Both the position numbers and the translations under genes were made by a program. From Ohtaekwangia sp035628875 (lineage in GTDB: Bacteria > Bacteroidota > Bacteroidia > Cytophagales > Cyclobacteriaceae): 64,000 bases of DNA. The stretch covers positions 1-64,000 of the forward strand of contig DASPIZ010000157.1 of the NCBI GenBank assembly GCA_035628875.1, given 5' to 3'. The notes beneath the pieces were generated by a model. It was not told where the DNA came from. It worked only from the letters and a program-made list of their open reading frames with translations, and made no database searches. Positions 35,481 through 44,166 of this stretch are shown here, piece by piece; position 1 is the stretch's first letter; every line of letters begins with the position of its first letter.

Positions 35481-36476
35481 ATGGTTAAAATCGATACGAT
35501 AGAACTTGCTGAGTTTCCACTGTTGCTGGCACCCATGGAGGATGTGAGTGATCCACCTTTTCGGGCTGTTTGCAAAGAAGGTGGCGCTGACCTGATGTAT
35601 ACCGAGTTTATTTCTTCCGAAGGACTGATTCGCGACGCGGCTAAAAGCAAACAAAAGCTCGATATTTTCGAATACGAAAGACCGATTGGTATCCAGCTTT
35701 TCGGCGGTGATATCACCAATATGGTGGAGTCTGCCCGTATCGCAACAACGGTTAATCCGGATTTGATCGACATAAATTACGGCTGTCCTGTAAAAGCTGT
35801 GGCATGCCGGGGAGCAGGCGCTGCGTTACTTCAGGATATTCCCAAAATGGTGCGCATGACAGAAGAGATCGTCAAGTGTACGCACCTTCCCGTGACGGTA
35901 AAAACCCGTTTGGGATGGGATGATTCAACAAAGAACATCGTGGAGGTAGCCGAACGTTTACAGGATATTGGCATTAAGGCTTTGACAGTGCATGGTCGCA
36001 CCCGTGTACAGATGTACAAAGGTTCTGCCGACTGGACATTAATCGGAAAGATCAAAGAAAATCCGCGCATGCACATACCGATCTTTGGCAATGGCGATAT
36101 CGATTCACCAGAAAAAGCACGCGAATACAAGAATCGCTACGGCGTTGATGGTATTATGATTGGCAGGGCGTCCATCGGATATCCATGGATATTTTCTGAA
36201 ATAAAACATTTTCTTAAACACGGCACTTACGCGTCTGCGCCTGGTATTGAGGAAAGGGTACGTGCAACGCGAAAGCATCTTGACTTTTCTATTCAATGGA
36301 AAGGCGATAAACTTGGCATTTTCGAAATGCGAAGGCATTATGCGAACTATTTTAAAGGGTATCCTGACTTTAAACCTTTCCGTACACGACTGGTGGAAGC
36401 CATGACTTACGATGATGTTGTTGCTATCTTGAATGAAGTAAGTGGAGCGTATTCGGGATCTGAGATTGCAGCATGA
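35481..36476 (+). CDS. dusB: tRNA-dihydrouridine synthase
   Basis: A 331-residue FMN enzyme that reduces uridine to dihydrouridine in tRNA. The N-terminal FMN-binding APMEDVSDPPFR, the catalytic Cys in INYGCPVKAV (near residue 98), the K-T-R motif TVKTRLGW (near 142), and HGRTRVQMYKGSADW are all intact, as is FGNGDIDSP and MIGRASIGYPW for phosphate binding. The pattern is closest to the DusB type; assignment to a subgroup is less certain. The ATG at 35481 gives the expected start. Confidence 0.9.
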   Translation: MVKIDTIELAEFPLLLAPMEDVSDPPFRAVCKEGGADLMYTEFISSEGLIRDAAKSKQKLDIFEYERPIGIQLFGGDITNMVESARIATTVNPDLIDINYGCPVKAVACRGAGAALLQDIPKMVRMTEEIVKCTHLPVTVKTRLGWDDSTKNIVEVAERLQDIGIKALTVHGRTRVQMYKGSADWTLIGKIKENPRMHIPIFGNGDIDSPEKAREYKNRYGVDGIMIGRASIGYPWIFSEIKHFLKHGTYASAPGIEERVRATRKHLDFSIQWKGDKLGIFEMRRHYANYFKGYPDFKPFRTRLVEAMTYDDVVAILNEVSGAYSGSEIAA

Positions 36477-36677
36477 GGTAATGTTTCGTAAACGTTTGTG
36501 TTTTAGATAAGCTTCATACTGCAGGCAACAAGTTGTGTTTCGATAATTGTTGAGATTTCGAACAAGCTGCGAGCCTTGAGTTACGAGTTTGTTGCTGCAT
36601 ATTTATATGCTTTAGACAACCCCTGAGACTTCTGTTTGAATGTCCATTATATAAGTTACCGAAAACCAAACCTCAAA

Positions 36678-36725
36678 CTTCAAACAATTCGTAAACTCAC
36701 CGATGGGATTGTCCAACGTTGAAAC
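36678..36725 (+). repeat. Direct repeat copy 1 (48 bases)
   Basis: Contains CAAACAATTCGTAAACTCAC then GATGGGATTGTCCAA. It matches the copy at 36967-37014 with three mismatches over 48 bases. The 5' flanks of both are CTCAAAC-rich. Confidence 0.85.
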
Positions 36726-36776
36726 TCCTATATAACACACCTCCAAACGCAAACCTTCAGGGCGATTCTGGATAAT

Positions 36777-36860
36777 CATTGCGTTTCTTGATCTTTTTTT
36801 TATGGCCTCACTCCTTCCTCTCTCCGGGAGAGAGAGACTTAGGAATCAAGAAACGCAATG
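36777..36860. repeat. Nested inverted repeat (16-bp outer stem, 8-bp inner stem)
   Basis: CATTGCGTTTCTTGAT (36777-36792) is perfectly complementary to ATCAAGAAACGCAATG (36845-36860). Inside the 52-base loop, CTCTCTCC pairs with GGAGAGAG around one base near 36819-36835, and TATGGCCTCAC recurs in reverse near 14995-15006. It could be a two-way transcription terminator for dus or a small non-autonomous repeat element. Confidence 0.8.
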
Positions 36861-36938
36861 GATTCACGAGATTTTTCAATCGTCCTTTTGTTCGTTCTTC
36901 TTGAAGTTTACGTAAGCTATGAATTATCATAAAACCAA

Positions 36939-36960
36939 CCTCAAACCTCAAACCTCAAAC
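36939..36960 (+). repeat. Short tandem CTCAAAC run
   Basis: Three consecutive CTCAAAC heptamers, followed by GTCAAAT and TTCAAAC variants that lead into direct repeat copy 2. A single CTCAAAC stands before copy 1 as well. Confidence 0.7.
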
Positions 36961-36966
36961 GTCAAA

Positions 36967-37014
36967 TTTCAAACAATTCGTAAACTCACGGATGGGATTG
37001 TCCAACCTTGAAAC
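36967..37014 (+). repeat. Direct repeat copy 2 (48 bases)
   Basis: Second copy of the 48-base repeat, three mismatches from copy 1, ending 84 bases before the start codon of the large oxidoreductase gene. Confidence 0.85.
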
Positions 37015-37098
37015 CATGAGCTTTGAACCATGAACTAGAAATTTGAAAATTCCGCGTTACGTGTAGCAACTGAAAACCCTTTGCATTAGTTTTACTGC

Positions 37099-40020
37099 AT
37101 GAATTTTAGCGCTTTGGAAAAAGAACTGGAAGGCCAGCTCTTAACTGACGAAACCGCCCGTAGATTGTACGCCACAGATGCTTCAGCTTATCGCGAAATG
37201 CCCCTGGCAGTAGCTATTCCTAAATCAGAAGCGGATATTGTAAAACTCATCCGTTTTGCAAATGAAAACAAAACTTCAGTCATTCCGCGCACCGCTGGTA
37301 CATCGCTTGCAGGACAGGTAGTTGGTGGAGGAATTGTTGTTGATGTATCAAAACACTTCAATCGGATTATTGAAATAAATGAAGCGGAAGCATGGGCCAT
37401 CATTGAGCCTGGAATTGTACGCGATGATCTGAATTATCACCTTAAACCTTACGGGTATTTCTTCGCCCCTGAAACATCTACTGCAAACCGCGCGATGATC
37501 GGTGGTATGATTGGAAATAATTCCTGTGGATCAAATTCGGTTATTTACGGAAGTACACGTGAACATCTACTCGAAGTAAATGCCATACTCTCTGATGGAA
37601 CGCAAGTTTGGTTTGGCCCCATGTCGGATGCCGAATTTGAAGATAAGGTAAATGGAAAAACCGCGGGAAAACTTGAGCAGAATTTGTATGCGCACGCCAA
37701 AGCAGTTTTATCGGATGCTAAAAATCGTGAGGAGATCGAAAAAGAATATCCGAAACCAAGTGTAGTAAGGCGCAATACCGGTTATGCGATTGATATGTTG
37801 TCCCGAATGCAACCGTTTGATCCAACTGGCGATCTGTTTAATTTTTGCAGTCTCATCGCTGGTTCGGAGGGAACACTTGCTTTTGTAACATCGGTGAAGA
37901 TTAAGTTAAGCAAGATTGCCTCTCCGTATAAAAAACTGGTTTGTATTCATTGTACAAGTATAGACGAATCGTTGCATGCGAACCTGGTTGCGTTGGAACA
38001 TAAACCTTCTGCGGTTGAGTTGATGGATCACTATGTTTTTGAAGCAACGAAAAGAAACCGCGGCCAGGCTGAAAACCGTTTTTTTATTGAAGGTGATCCG
38101 CAAGCCATTCTGGTTGCAGAACTCACGCGTGGATCTGAAGAACAAGTTCAGGCCGATGCGGAAGCACTTATTTTTGATTTGAAAAATAGAGGACTGGGAT
38201 ATTCTTATCCGATTGTTTCCGGGGATAATATCAAAAAAGTGTGGAACCTCAGGAAAGCTGGTTTAGGTTTATTGTCCAACGTACCTGGTGATAAAAAACC
38301 GGTTCCGGTGATTGAAGATACCGCGGTAGATGTGCATGATCTTCCCGCGTATATCGCAGAAATGAATGAGATACTGAAGAAACACGGATTATATAGCGTC
38401 CATTATGCACACGCAGGTTCAGGTGAATTGCATTTAAGACCAATTATTGATTTAAAAACAACGGAGGGGGTAAAGCTTTTCAGAACGATTGCAGAAGAGA
38501 CCGCTACACTGGTAAAGAAATACAAGGGATCATTATCAGGTGAACATGGCGATGGACGGTTGCGCGGCGAATTCATTCCTAAGATGATCGGTGAGCACAA
38601 TTACAACCTGGTTAAATCACTGAAACAAGTCTGGGATCCAAATGATGTGTTTAATCCCGGTAAGATCGTACACACGCCACCGATGGATACCCATCTTCGA
38701 TACGAGAAAGATCAGGTGACAAAAGAATTTGATACGATTCTTGATTTTTCTGACAACATGGGAATTTTGCGTGCAGCGGAACAATGCAACGGATCCGGTG
38801 ACTGTCGCAAGTCAGAGTTAAGCGGAGGTACCATGTGCCCCAGCTACATGGCAACACGAAATGAGAAAGATACCACGCGTGCCAGAGCAAATATTTTACG
38901 TGAAATGATCACGCGTTCTGACAAGGCCAATCCTTTTGCACATGATGAGATTAAGGACGTCATGGATCTTTGTATAAGCTGCAAAGGTTGTAAATCAGAA
39001 TGTCCCTCTAACGTAGATATGGCCAAGCTTAAACAGGAGTGGCAATATCAATACTATAAAGAAAAAGGAGTTCCGTTCCGAAACAGACTCATTGGAAATT
39101 TTGCTTCCGGCATGAAGCTTGCATCCCTGGTGCCCTGGGGTTACCGTTTTGTTTTTGGAAACAAGGTCACAGGGAATCTCGTAAAAGGCGTGATGGGATT
39201 TGCAAAACAACGCAGTATGCCGGAGATCTCATCGACTACCTGGAAGAAATGGTTTACGAAAAAATTTCGGCCTACGGTAAAGAGTCCGGTGAAAACGGTC
39301 TACCTGTTCATTGATGAGTTGTTGAATTACAATGAAGCCGAAATTGGAATTACTACGGTGAAGTTGCTGGATAAACTAGGTTATGCAATCAAGTTTGTTC
39401 CGCATGTAGAATCGGGACGGAGTTTTCTTTCTAAGGGATTGTTGCAGGAGGCAAGAACGCTTGCGCGAAAAAATGTTAATACATTTAAGGATATCGTTAC
39501 AAAAGATACGCCGTTGATTGGTATTGAACCTTCTGCGATTCTTACATTTCGCGATGAATATCCAGACATGCTTCGGGGTAACGAAAAGGACGACGCTATA
39601 AAAATCGGCCACAATACATTTATGGTCGAAGAATTCCTTGCCAGGGAACTGGAATTGGGCAACATTGACCTTGCTTTGTTTAAAGATGAAAAAGCGTTGA
39701 TCAAGTTGCATGGGCATTGTCAGCAAAAAGCGCTTTCGTCTTTAACGCCGGTGAAGATGATTCTAACACGAATGGGTAATAACCAGGTACACCTGATCAA
39801 CTCTGGTTGCTGTGGCATGGCTGGATCATTTGGGTATGAGGAAGAACACTACGATATATCAATGAAGATTGGAGAGCTGGTGTTGTTTCCTGCGGTTCGA
39901 AAACAACCTGATAACGTAATTATTGCGGCACCGGGTACGAGTTGCCGGCATCAGATCAAAGATGGTACAGGTAGAAAAGCCTTGCATCCTGTCGAGATAC
40001 TCTGGACGATGTTGAAGTAA
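37099..40020 (+). CDS. FAD and Fe-S oxidoreductase (D-lactate/D-2-hydroxyacid dehydrogenase-like)
   Basis: A 973-residue fusion of a GlcD-like flavoprotein with a GlpC-like iron-sulfur protein. The PCMH-type FAD domain covers about residues 20-270 (PRTAGTSLAGQVVGGGIVVD), and the FAD-oxidase C domain about 270-560, with HAGSGELHLRP and SGEHGDGRLRG. Two 4Fe-4S motifs follow near 560-640 (CISCKGCKSECP is clearest), and CCG-type domains occupy the C-terminus (HGHCQQKAL, NSGCCGMAGSFGYE). Such proteins oxidise D-lactate or D-2-hydroxyglutarate and pass electrons to the respiratory chain. Which substrate is used cannot be told. It stands alone. Confidence 0.88.
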   Translation: MNFSALEKELEGQLLTDETARRLYATDASAYREMPLAVAIPKSEADIVKLIRFANENKTSVIPRTAGTSLAGQVVGGGIVVDVSKHFNRIIEINEAEAWAIIEPGIVRDDLNYHLKPYGYFFAPETSTANRAMIGGMIGNNSCGSNSVIYGSTREHLLEVNAILSDGTQVWFGPMSDAEFEDKVNGKTAGKLEQNLYAHAKAVLSDAKNREEIEKEYPKPSVVRRNTGYAIDMLSRMQPFDPTGDLFNFCSLIAGSEGTLAFVTSVKIKLSKIASPYKKLVCIHCTSIDESLHANLVALEHKPSAVELMDHYVFEATKRNRGQAENRFFIEGDPQAILVAELTRGSEEQVQADAEALIFDLKNRGLGYSYPIVSGDNIKKVWNLRKAGLGLLSNVPGDKKPVPVIEDTAVDVHDLPAYIAEMNEILKKHGLYSVHYAHAGSGELHLRPIIDLKTTEGVKLFRTIAEETATLVKKYKGSLSGEHGDGRLRGEFIPKMIGEHNYNLVKSLKQVWDPNDVFNPGKIVHTPPMDTHLRYEKDQVTKEFDTILDFSDNMGILRAAEQCNGSGDCRKSELSGGTMCPSYMATRNEKDTTRARANILREMITRSDKANPFAHDEIKDVMDLCISCKGCKSECPSNVDMAKLKQEWQYQYYKEKGVPFRNRLIGNFASGMKLASLVPWGYRFVFGNKVTGNLVKGVMGFAKQRSMPEISSTTWKKWFTKKFRPTVKSPVKTVYLFIDELLNYNEAEIGITTVKLLDKLGYAIKFVPHVESGRSFLSKGLLQEARTLARKNVNTFKDIVTKDTPLIGIEPSAILTFRDEYPDMLRGNEKDDAIKIGHNTFMVEEFLARELELGNIDLALFKDEKALIKLHGHCQQKALSSLTPVKMILTRMGNNQVHLINSGCCGMAGSFGYEEEHYDISMKIGELVLFPAVRKQPDNVIIAAPGTSCRHQIKDGTGRKALHPVEILWTMLK

Positions 40021-40070
40021 TATTTTTTGTATTTAATTTCAGAATGGCGTAATCATTTTAAACTGTCTAT

Positions 40071-41765
40071 ATGATGAATAAGAATCACACATTAATTATT
40101 CTCCTTTGTTTGTTTTGTTTTGCCTTTGGTGCGAATGCACAAGATCTTGGTACGCTGACTTCTCAGATTAAGGCACAAATTACACCGGTACAGACTGGCT
40201 CCAAGACCTATGAAATAAAATTTGAGCCGATGGAGGCTGGATTAATACAGTATGGCTTTGATGAGATCGATTCGAAAGGTAAAAAAACAACCATGTTGTA
40301 CGAATTTAACCTTGCCGATATTGATCCTTACGCCGTGAGAGAGCAAACACAGAAGGATGCGATTTATGCAGTGCTGTCCGTGCGAAATAAGCAAAAGCTT
40401 GTTAAAGTTTATAAAGATGGTGAAGTACAACCTTACGACAACGAGGTATCAATCATTGTAAAAGATATTGAAAGTGCACGCGCAATCACAGACGCAGTTA
40501 AAAAAGCCATTCCGCTGGCTGAAAAGGAAGTAACGGGTCGCTTAAAAGTTTCTGGCTACGATGCCATGGTAAACTGGCTGACAGCTAATGTAAAAGAAGT
40601 AAGTTTGGGAACAAAAACATCGGCCCAGTTATTATCGAAAGGTGAAAAGGTCGGTACGCTGGTGTTTAAGGAAGTGTTGTCTGATGGCAAAAGTTCTTCG
40701 GAAGAAATATTCATGTTTAATCTTGCTGACCTGAACGTCAACACTATTGCGTTTAAGGTTACAGGAAACCGTTTCGCGATAAATGTAGAAACGCTGAAGA
40801 AAGACAAATATATTGCCGTGAGAAAAAATGGTGAAGTGAAACCATTTGTAAGTGAGATTACCATCAACACAAACGGGGTGGATGAAGCGCGGGATATTAA
40901 AACGGTATTAACACAGTTGATTCCATTAGCCGTCGAAAAAGTGAAAGCAGATATTCCAACTGTGAACAGCGCCTCAGCAGGGTTACAGAATATTAAAGCA
41001 GGAACGACGGATTTAAAGGTTGGAGCAAAACAGGTCACACAACAACTTGAAGCAGAATGTATATGTAAGTTTACGCAAACAGAGAGTGATGCTAAATCTA
41101 CCGAAAGTAATGTGTACAAATTTAACTGGATGGATTTTAATCCGACCTTTAGTGCCATTACTGTATCCGGTGATAAATTGTTTATCGAACTACAGGTGAC
41201 CGATAAAAGGAAAATGGTAATGCATACCAAAAATGATAAGTTCGATGGGTATGAGAGTGAACTGAAACTCTATATGACGGATATTGAAAGCGCACGCCGG
41301 GTAAAAGCATCTGTTGATAAAGTTATTGAGAAATGCAAAGCAAGTTATAAAGAACCGTTTGGCGCTGATGCCGGTCAGGCAATCGCATGGTTAAAAGATA
41401 ATATTAAGGAGGTTACACTGGAAGATGTTACCATCAAGCAGTCACTTGATCAGGTTGAAGCAGGTAAAAATGATAAGTTAAAATTTACGGCACGGGAGTT
41501 AAATGCGAAAGGAACGGGCGCTGAGGAAGTTTATGAATTTAATCTGGCGGATGTTAATCCATTGAGTATTGAGATTGCAGCGAAAGGAAAGTGGTTGTAT
41601 GTAACGATGGAAAGTGAGTTTAAAAATAAAATTTTTAACTTCTATAAAGATGGCAAAATCCAACCCTACGCCAGTAAAATCGAATTTGCGGTAAATGACA
41701 CAGAACTCGCCCGTAATGTTGTTGGCGCATTCAAAAAAGCAGTTACATCGTTAAAGGGAAAATAA
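40071..41765 (+). CDS. Exported protein with four repeats of about 135 residues, function unknown
   Basis: A 564-residue protein with a signal peptide ending FGANAQ (residue 24). The mature part is four related units (about 25-153, 154-290, 291-425 and 426-564). Each contains an EFNLADIDP-like block, a short beta stretch, a YKDGEVQPY-like block and an IESARAITDAVKKAIP-like helix. Units 1 and 4 are the most alike; unit 3 replaces the FNLAD by FNWMDF. I do not recognise the fold. There is no lipobox, transmembrane helix or cysteine cluster. The strong terminator at 41815 ends the transcript. Confidence 0.8.
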   Translation: MMNKNHTLIILLCLFCFAFGANAQDLGTLTSQIKAQITPVQTGSKTYEIKFEPMEAGLIQYGFDEIDSKGKKTTMLYEFNLADIDPYAVREQTQKDAIYAVLSVRNKQKLVKVYKDGEVQPYDNEVSIIVKDIESARAITDAVKKAIPLAEKEVTGRLKVSGYDAMVNWLTANVKEVSLGTKTSAQLLSKGEKVGTLVFKEVLSDGKSSSEEIFMFNLADLNVNTIAFKVTGNRFAINVETLKKDKYIAVRKNGEVKPFVSEITINTNGVDEARDIKTVLTQLIPLAVEKVKADIPTVNSASAGLQNIKAGTTDLKVGAKQVTQQLEAECICKFTQTESDAKSTESNVYKFNWMDFNPTFSAITVSGDKLFIELQVTDKRKMVMHTKNDKFDGYESELKLYMTDIESARRVKASVDKVIEKCKASYKEPFGADAGQAIAWLKDNIKEVTLEDVTIKQSLDQVEAGKNDKLKFTARELNAKGTGAEEVYEFNLADVNPLSIEIAAKGKWLYVTMESEFKNKIFNFYKDGKIQPYASKIEFAVNDTELARNVVGAFKKAVTSLKGK

Positions 41766-41814
41766 AATGGTTGGTTAACACATTGCCGACTTTCAATCTT
41801 ATATAGTGTATCAG

Positions 41815-41843
41815 AAGCTGCTCCAATAAGAGCAGCTTTTTTT
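41815..41843 (+). terminator. Rho-independent terminator after the four-repeat protein gene
   Basis: AAGCTGCTC and GAGCAGCTT form a perfect nine-base-pair stem around CAATAA, followed by five further T residues. It lies 50 bases after the stop at 41765 and points rightward. Confidence 0.9.
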
Positions 41844-41908
41844 GATCTGAGTATATGGTTACATTCGACAGATTAACGATTTTTTAATTCGTATGTGTAG
41901 CTTTAGTT

Positions 41909-42343
41909 ATGGTAAAAGACACTAAGAAAAGCAATGTATTTTCAGTATCTGTTGGAATCTTGCTTGCATTATTATTCGCGTTTGCGATTTATCAGTTTTT
42001 CTTTACCAGTCCTACCTACGAGCAGGAGTTAAAACGAGCCGTAAAAACATTAAATGAATCCTGTCCCATGATGGTGGATGAAGAAACCCGGCTTGATGAG
42101 GTGTTGGTATTACCGGAAAATAAAATCGCGTATAAATACTCGCTTGTAAATATGGTCAAGCGCGACACTGAAATCCAGGATTTGAAAGCTTCACTTGAAC
42201 CTGAGATTATTGCTAATGTAAAAACCAACCCTGATATGCAAATTAATCGCGATCATAAAACAACATTAATCTATCGCTATCTGGATAAGCATGGAGCATT
42301 TTTGTTTGAAATCACAGTAACGCCTGCGTTGTATATGGAATAA
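41909..42343 (+). CDS. Small signal-anchored protein of unknown function
   Basis: A 144-residue protein with one hydrophobic segment (residues 11-30, FSVSVGILLALLFAFAIYQF), after a basic start, so the bulk lies outside the inner membrane. The exposed domain has the blocks LNESCPMMVDEETRLDEVLV and KTTLIYRYLDKHGAFLFEI, which look like strand-rich structure. I do not recognise the family. A near-consensus -7 element (TAGCTTTA at 41898) lies just before the start. The NUDIX gene follows after 61 bases. Confidence 0.7.
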   Translation: MVKDTKKSNVFSVSVGILLALLFAFAIYQFFFTSPTYEQELKRAVKTLNESCPMMVDEETRLDEVLVLPENKIAYKYSLVNMVKRDTEIQDLKASLEPEIIANVKTNPDMQINRDHKTTLIYRYLDKHGAFLFEITVTPALYME

Positions 42344-42404
42344 ATTCATAGCTAAAGCGAAACAGTGAGGCAGCATTGTCGTTTACCCTTTCATATAAAA
42401 TCTT

Positions 42405-42980
42405 ATGGAACCAAAAGCTAAAATTACAAAAACTGAAGTCCTTTCCGACAACTGGTATACTTTACGGAAATACACCTTTGATGTGCAAAATAAGGATGGA
42501 AGCTGGCATACACAGCACAGAGAGGCGTATGATCGCGGAAATGGTGCTACCATTCTTCTTTATAATAAGGAAAGCCGAAATGTTATTTTAACCAGGCAAT
42601 TTCGATTGCCAACTTTTGTAAACGGTAATCCCGACGGTTTTATGATTGAAGCATGTGCCGGCCTGCTTGATAAAGATAATCCGGAAGAATGTATTCGTCG
42701 CGAAACGGAAGAGGAAACGGGATATAAAATCACCGATGTAAAAAAGATTTATGAAGCATACATGTCGCCAGGCTCTGTAACAGAGATCCTGCATTTTTTT
42801 GTCGCCGCTTATTCAAAGGAAATGAAAGTACATGAAGGTGGAGGTGTTGATGAAGATGAGGATATTGAGGTGCTCGAGCTTCCGTTCGACAAGGCGTTGC
42901 ACATGATGTCCGATGGAAGTATAAGAGACGCAAAGACCATTATGCTCTTACAGTATGCAAAGTTGAACAATCTTCTTTAG
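42405..42980 (+). CDS. NUDIX hydrolase, NudK-like
   Basis: A 191-residue NUDIX protein. The box GLLDKDNPEECIRRETEEET plus the following GY fits the GX5EX7REUXEEXGU consensus with all catalytic glutamates (near residues 84-106). The surrounding sequence (GWHTQHREAYDRGNGATILLY-like start and MSPGSVTEILHFFVA) resembles GDP-mannose pyrophosphatase NudK and ADP-ribose pyrophosphatases. It would hydrolyse nucleoside diphosphate sugars in the cytosol; the substrate is not fixed. The overlapping frame from 42376 is a shadow. Confidence 0.88.
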   Translation: MEPKAKITKTEVLSDNWYTLRKYTFDVQNKDGSWHTQHREAYDRGNGATILLYNKESRNVILTRQFRLPTFVNGNPDGFMIEACAGLLDKDNPEECIRRETEEETGYKITDVKKIYEAYMSPGSVTEILHFFVAAYSKEMKVHEGGGVDEDEDIEVLELPFDKALHMMSDGSIRDAKTIMLLQYAKLNNLL

Positions 42981-43093
42981 TGATTTCCTTAGCGATAGAT
43001 TGATTTACAGCTAACGAAGCCTCGCGCGGAAGGTCCAGTCAAAGACAAGGAAATCTGCTTGTGTCTAACGTAATTTATTATGCAGTCAGGGGC

Positions 43094-43939
43094 TTATTTA
43101 TTCTTGCGTTTGTTTTTAGATTTCAACTTAAGTTCAACCATAACAGGTAAATGATCTGATGGGTAATATTTACCGTCATTATCCTGGATCACCTCATAAT
43201 TTTCTTTAGACCATTCCGCAGTATGAAAAATATAATCGATCGCGCGACATGGGATGCTGTTTACTCCAAAACTGCAAAATGTACCAGGCGCATTTTCTGG
43301 CGCAGGGTCGTATAATTGCCGGCCCTCCTTGTTGATCATAACTTGATACGGAGAATCTTCACGCAGGCAGTTAAAGTCTCCCATTACAACTGCAGGACTA
43401 TCGCCAGTAAGTTTTGTTATTTGATCTTTTATGAGAACCGCGCTTTGTTTTCTTGCCTCTGCTCCGACGTGATCGAAATGTGTATTGATCACAAAAAATA
43501 CTTGGTTGTTTTTAGTGTCTCTTACTTTTATCCACGAAGCCACACGTGTTAACGCCGCGTCCCAGCTTTTACTTCCTGGCACATCAGGTGTTGTTGAAAG
43601 CCAAAATGTATCGTCTTCCAGATTTTTAAATTTTTCTTTTTTATAAAGTATCGCTGAAAATTCTCCGGCTTTTTTTCCGTCTTCCCGTCCAACGCCTACA
43701 TAGCTGTAGTCCGGAAGGTTTGTCATTAGGTCATTGAGTTGTTGATGAAGGGCTTCCTGAACACCAATGATATCCGGATCGTATCTTTGAATAAGATTAT
43801 AAACCTTTTCTTTTCGGTTTTCCCAATCGTTCACACCATCGGCAGCAGTCGCATAGCGAATGTTATAGCTCATTAATTTGTAGGATTGCCCTGATGCTAG
43901 AAATGAAACGCATAAGAAAATAAACACGAGTGTTTTCAT
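43094..43939 (-). CDS. Exported endonuclease/exonuclease/phosphatase-family protein
   Basis: A 281-residue protein with a signal peptide (residues 1-17) and an EEP (DNase I/IMPase-like) fold. The catalytic pattern is complete: MSYNIRYA near the start, IIGVQEALHQQ (metal-binding Glu), NTHFDHVG (Asp and His), VVMGDFNCLRED (Asp/Asn pair) and SDHLPVMVEL (catalytic Asp-His). Substrate could be nucleic acid, phosphoinositide-like or other phosphodiesters. Basic residues at the C-terminus (KSKNKRKNK) are notable. Confidence 0.85.
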   Translation of the reverse strand: MKTLVFIFLCVSFLASGQSYKLMSYNIRYATAADGVNDWENRKEKVYNLIQRYDPDIIGVQEALHQQLNDLMTNLPDYSYVGVGREDGKKAGEFSAILYKKEKFKNLEDDTFWLSTTPDVPGSKSWDAALTRVASWIKVRDTKNNQVFFVINTHFDHVGAEARKQSAVLIKDQITKLTGDSPAVVMGDFNCLREDSPYQVMINKEGRQLYDPAPENAPGTFCSFGVNSIPCRAIDYIFHTAEWSKENYEVIQDNDGKYYPSDHLPVMVELKLKSKNKRKNK

Positions 43940-44126
43940 GGGTTATCTTTTAATCTAAATCGACATAAACTTATTGATAGTAATGTAAAAGTCAAACGAT
44001 TGTTTTTTAATTAAGAACGAATCGATCTTCCAATCGACGATTATGACGCTACACGAGATTAATATTGTGTAAATTCTCGGGCTGAAGATTAAAGAATGTT
44101 TAACAAGGAAATTGTGAACGGTCTGG

Positions 44127-44134
44127 TATTTTTG
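44127..44134 (+). promoter_or_regulatory. -7 element (TATTTTTG) before the TonB-dependent receptor
   Basis: TATTTTTG fits TAnnTTTG and ends 32 bases before the receptor ATG. A GTTTAA 23 bases upstream could be a weak -33 region. The call rests mainly on the -7 element. Confidence 0.4.
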
Positions 44135-44166
44135 CACTGTGCTAAATCATTAAAATTCAAAAGCAT

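Larger units (their letters stand above)
36477..37098. other. Repeat-rich intergenic stretch without a gene
   Basis: This 622-base spacer has no credible ORF. It holds a 48-base direct repeat (36678-36725 and 36967-37014), a nested hairpin (36777-36860) and a short tandem CTCAAAC run (about 36939-36960), each listed separately. Base composition and low-complexity AAAC runs differ from flanking genes. It separates dus from the large oxidoreductase. Confidence 0.7.

Noticed and set aside
36939..36970. Tandem CTCAAAC as a possible CRISPR array
   Set aside because: Units are seven bases with no spacers; it is a low-complexity tandem run, not an array.
40556..41230. 224-codon minus-strand ORF
   Set aside because: Antisense to the four-repeat secreted protein; its Ser/Thr/Val-rich composition is that of a complement shadow.
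42981..43093. Possible tRNA in the spacer after the NUDIX gene
   Set aside because: No cloverleaf or TTCGA-type T-arm could be built.
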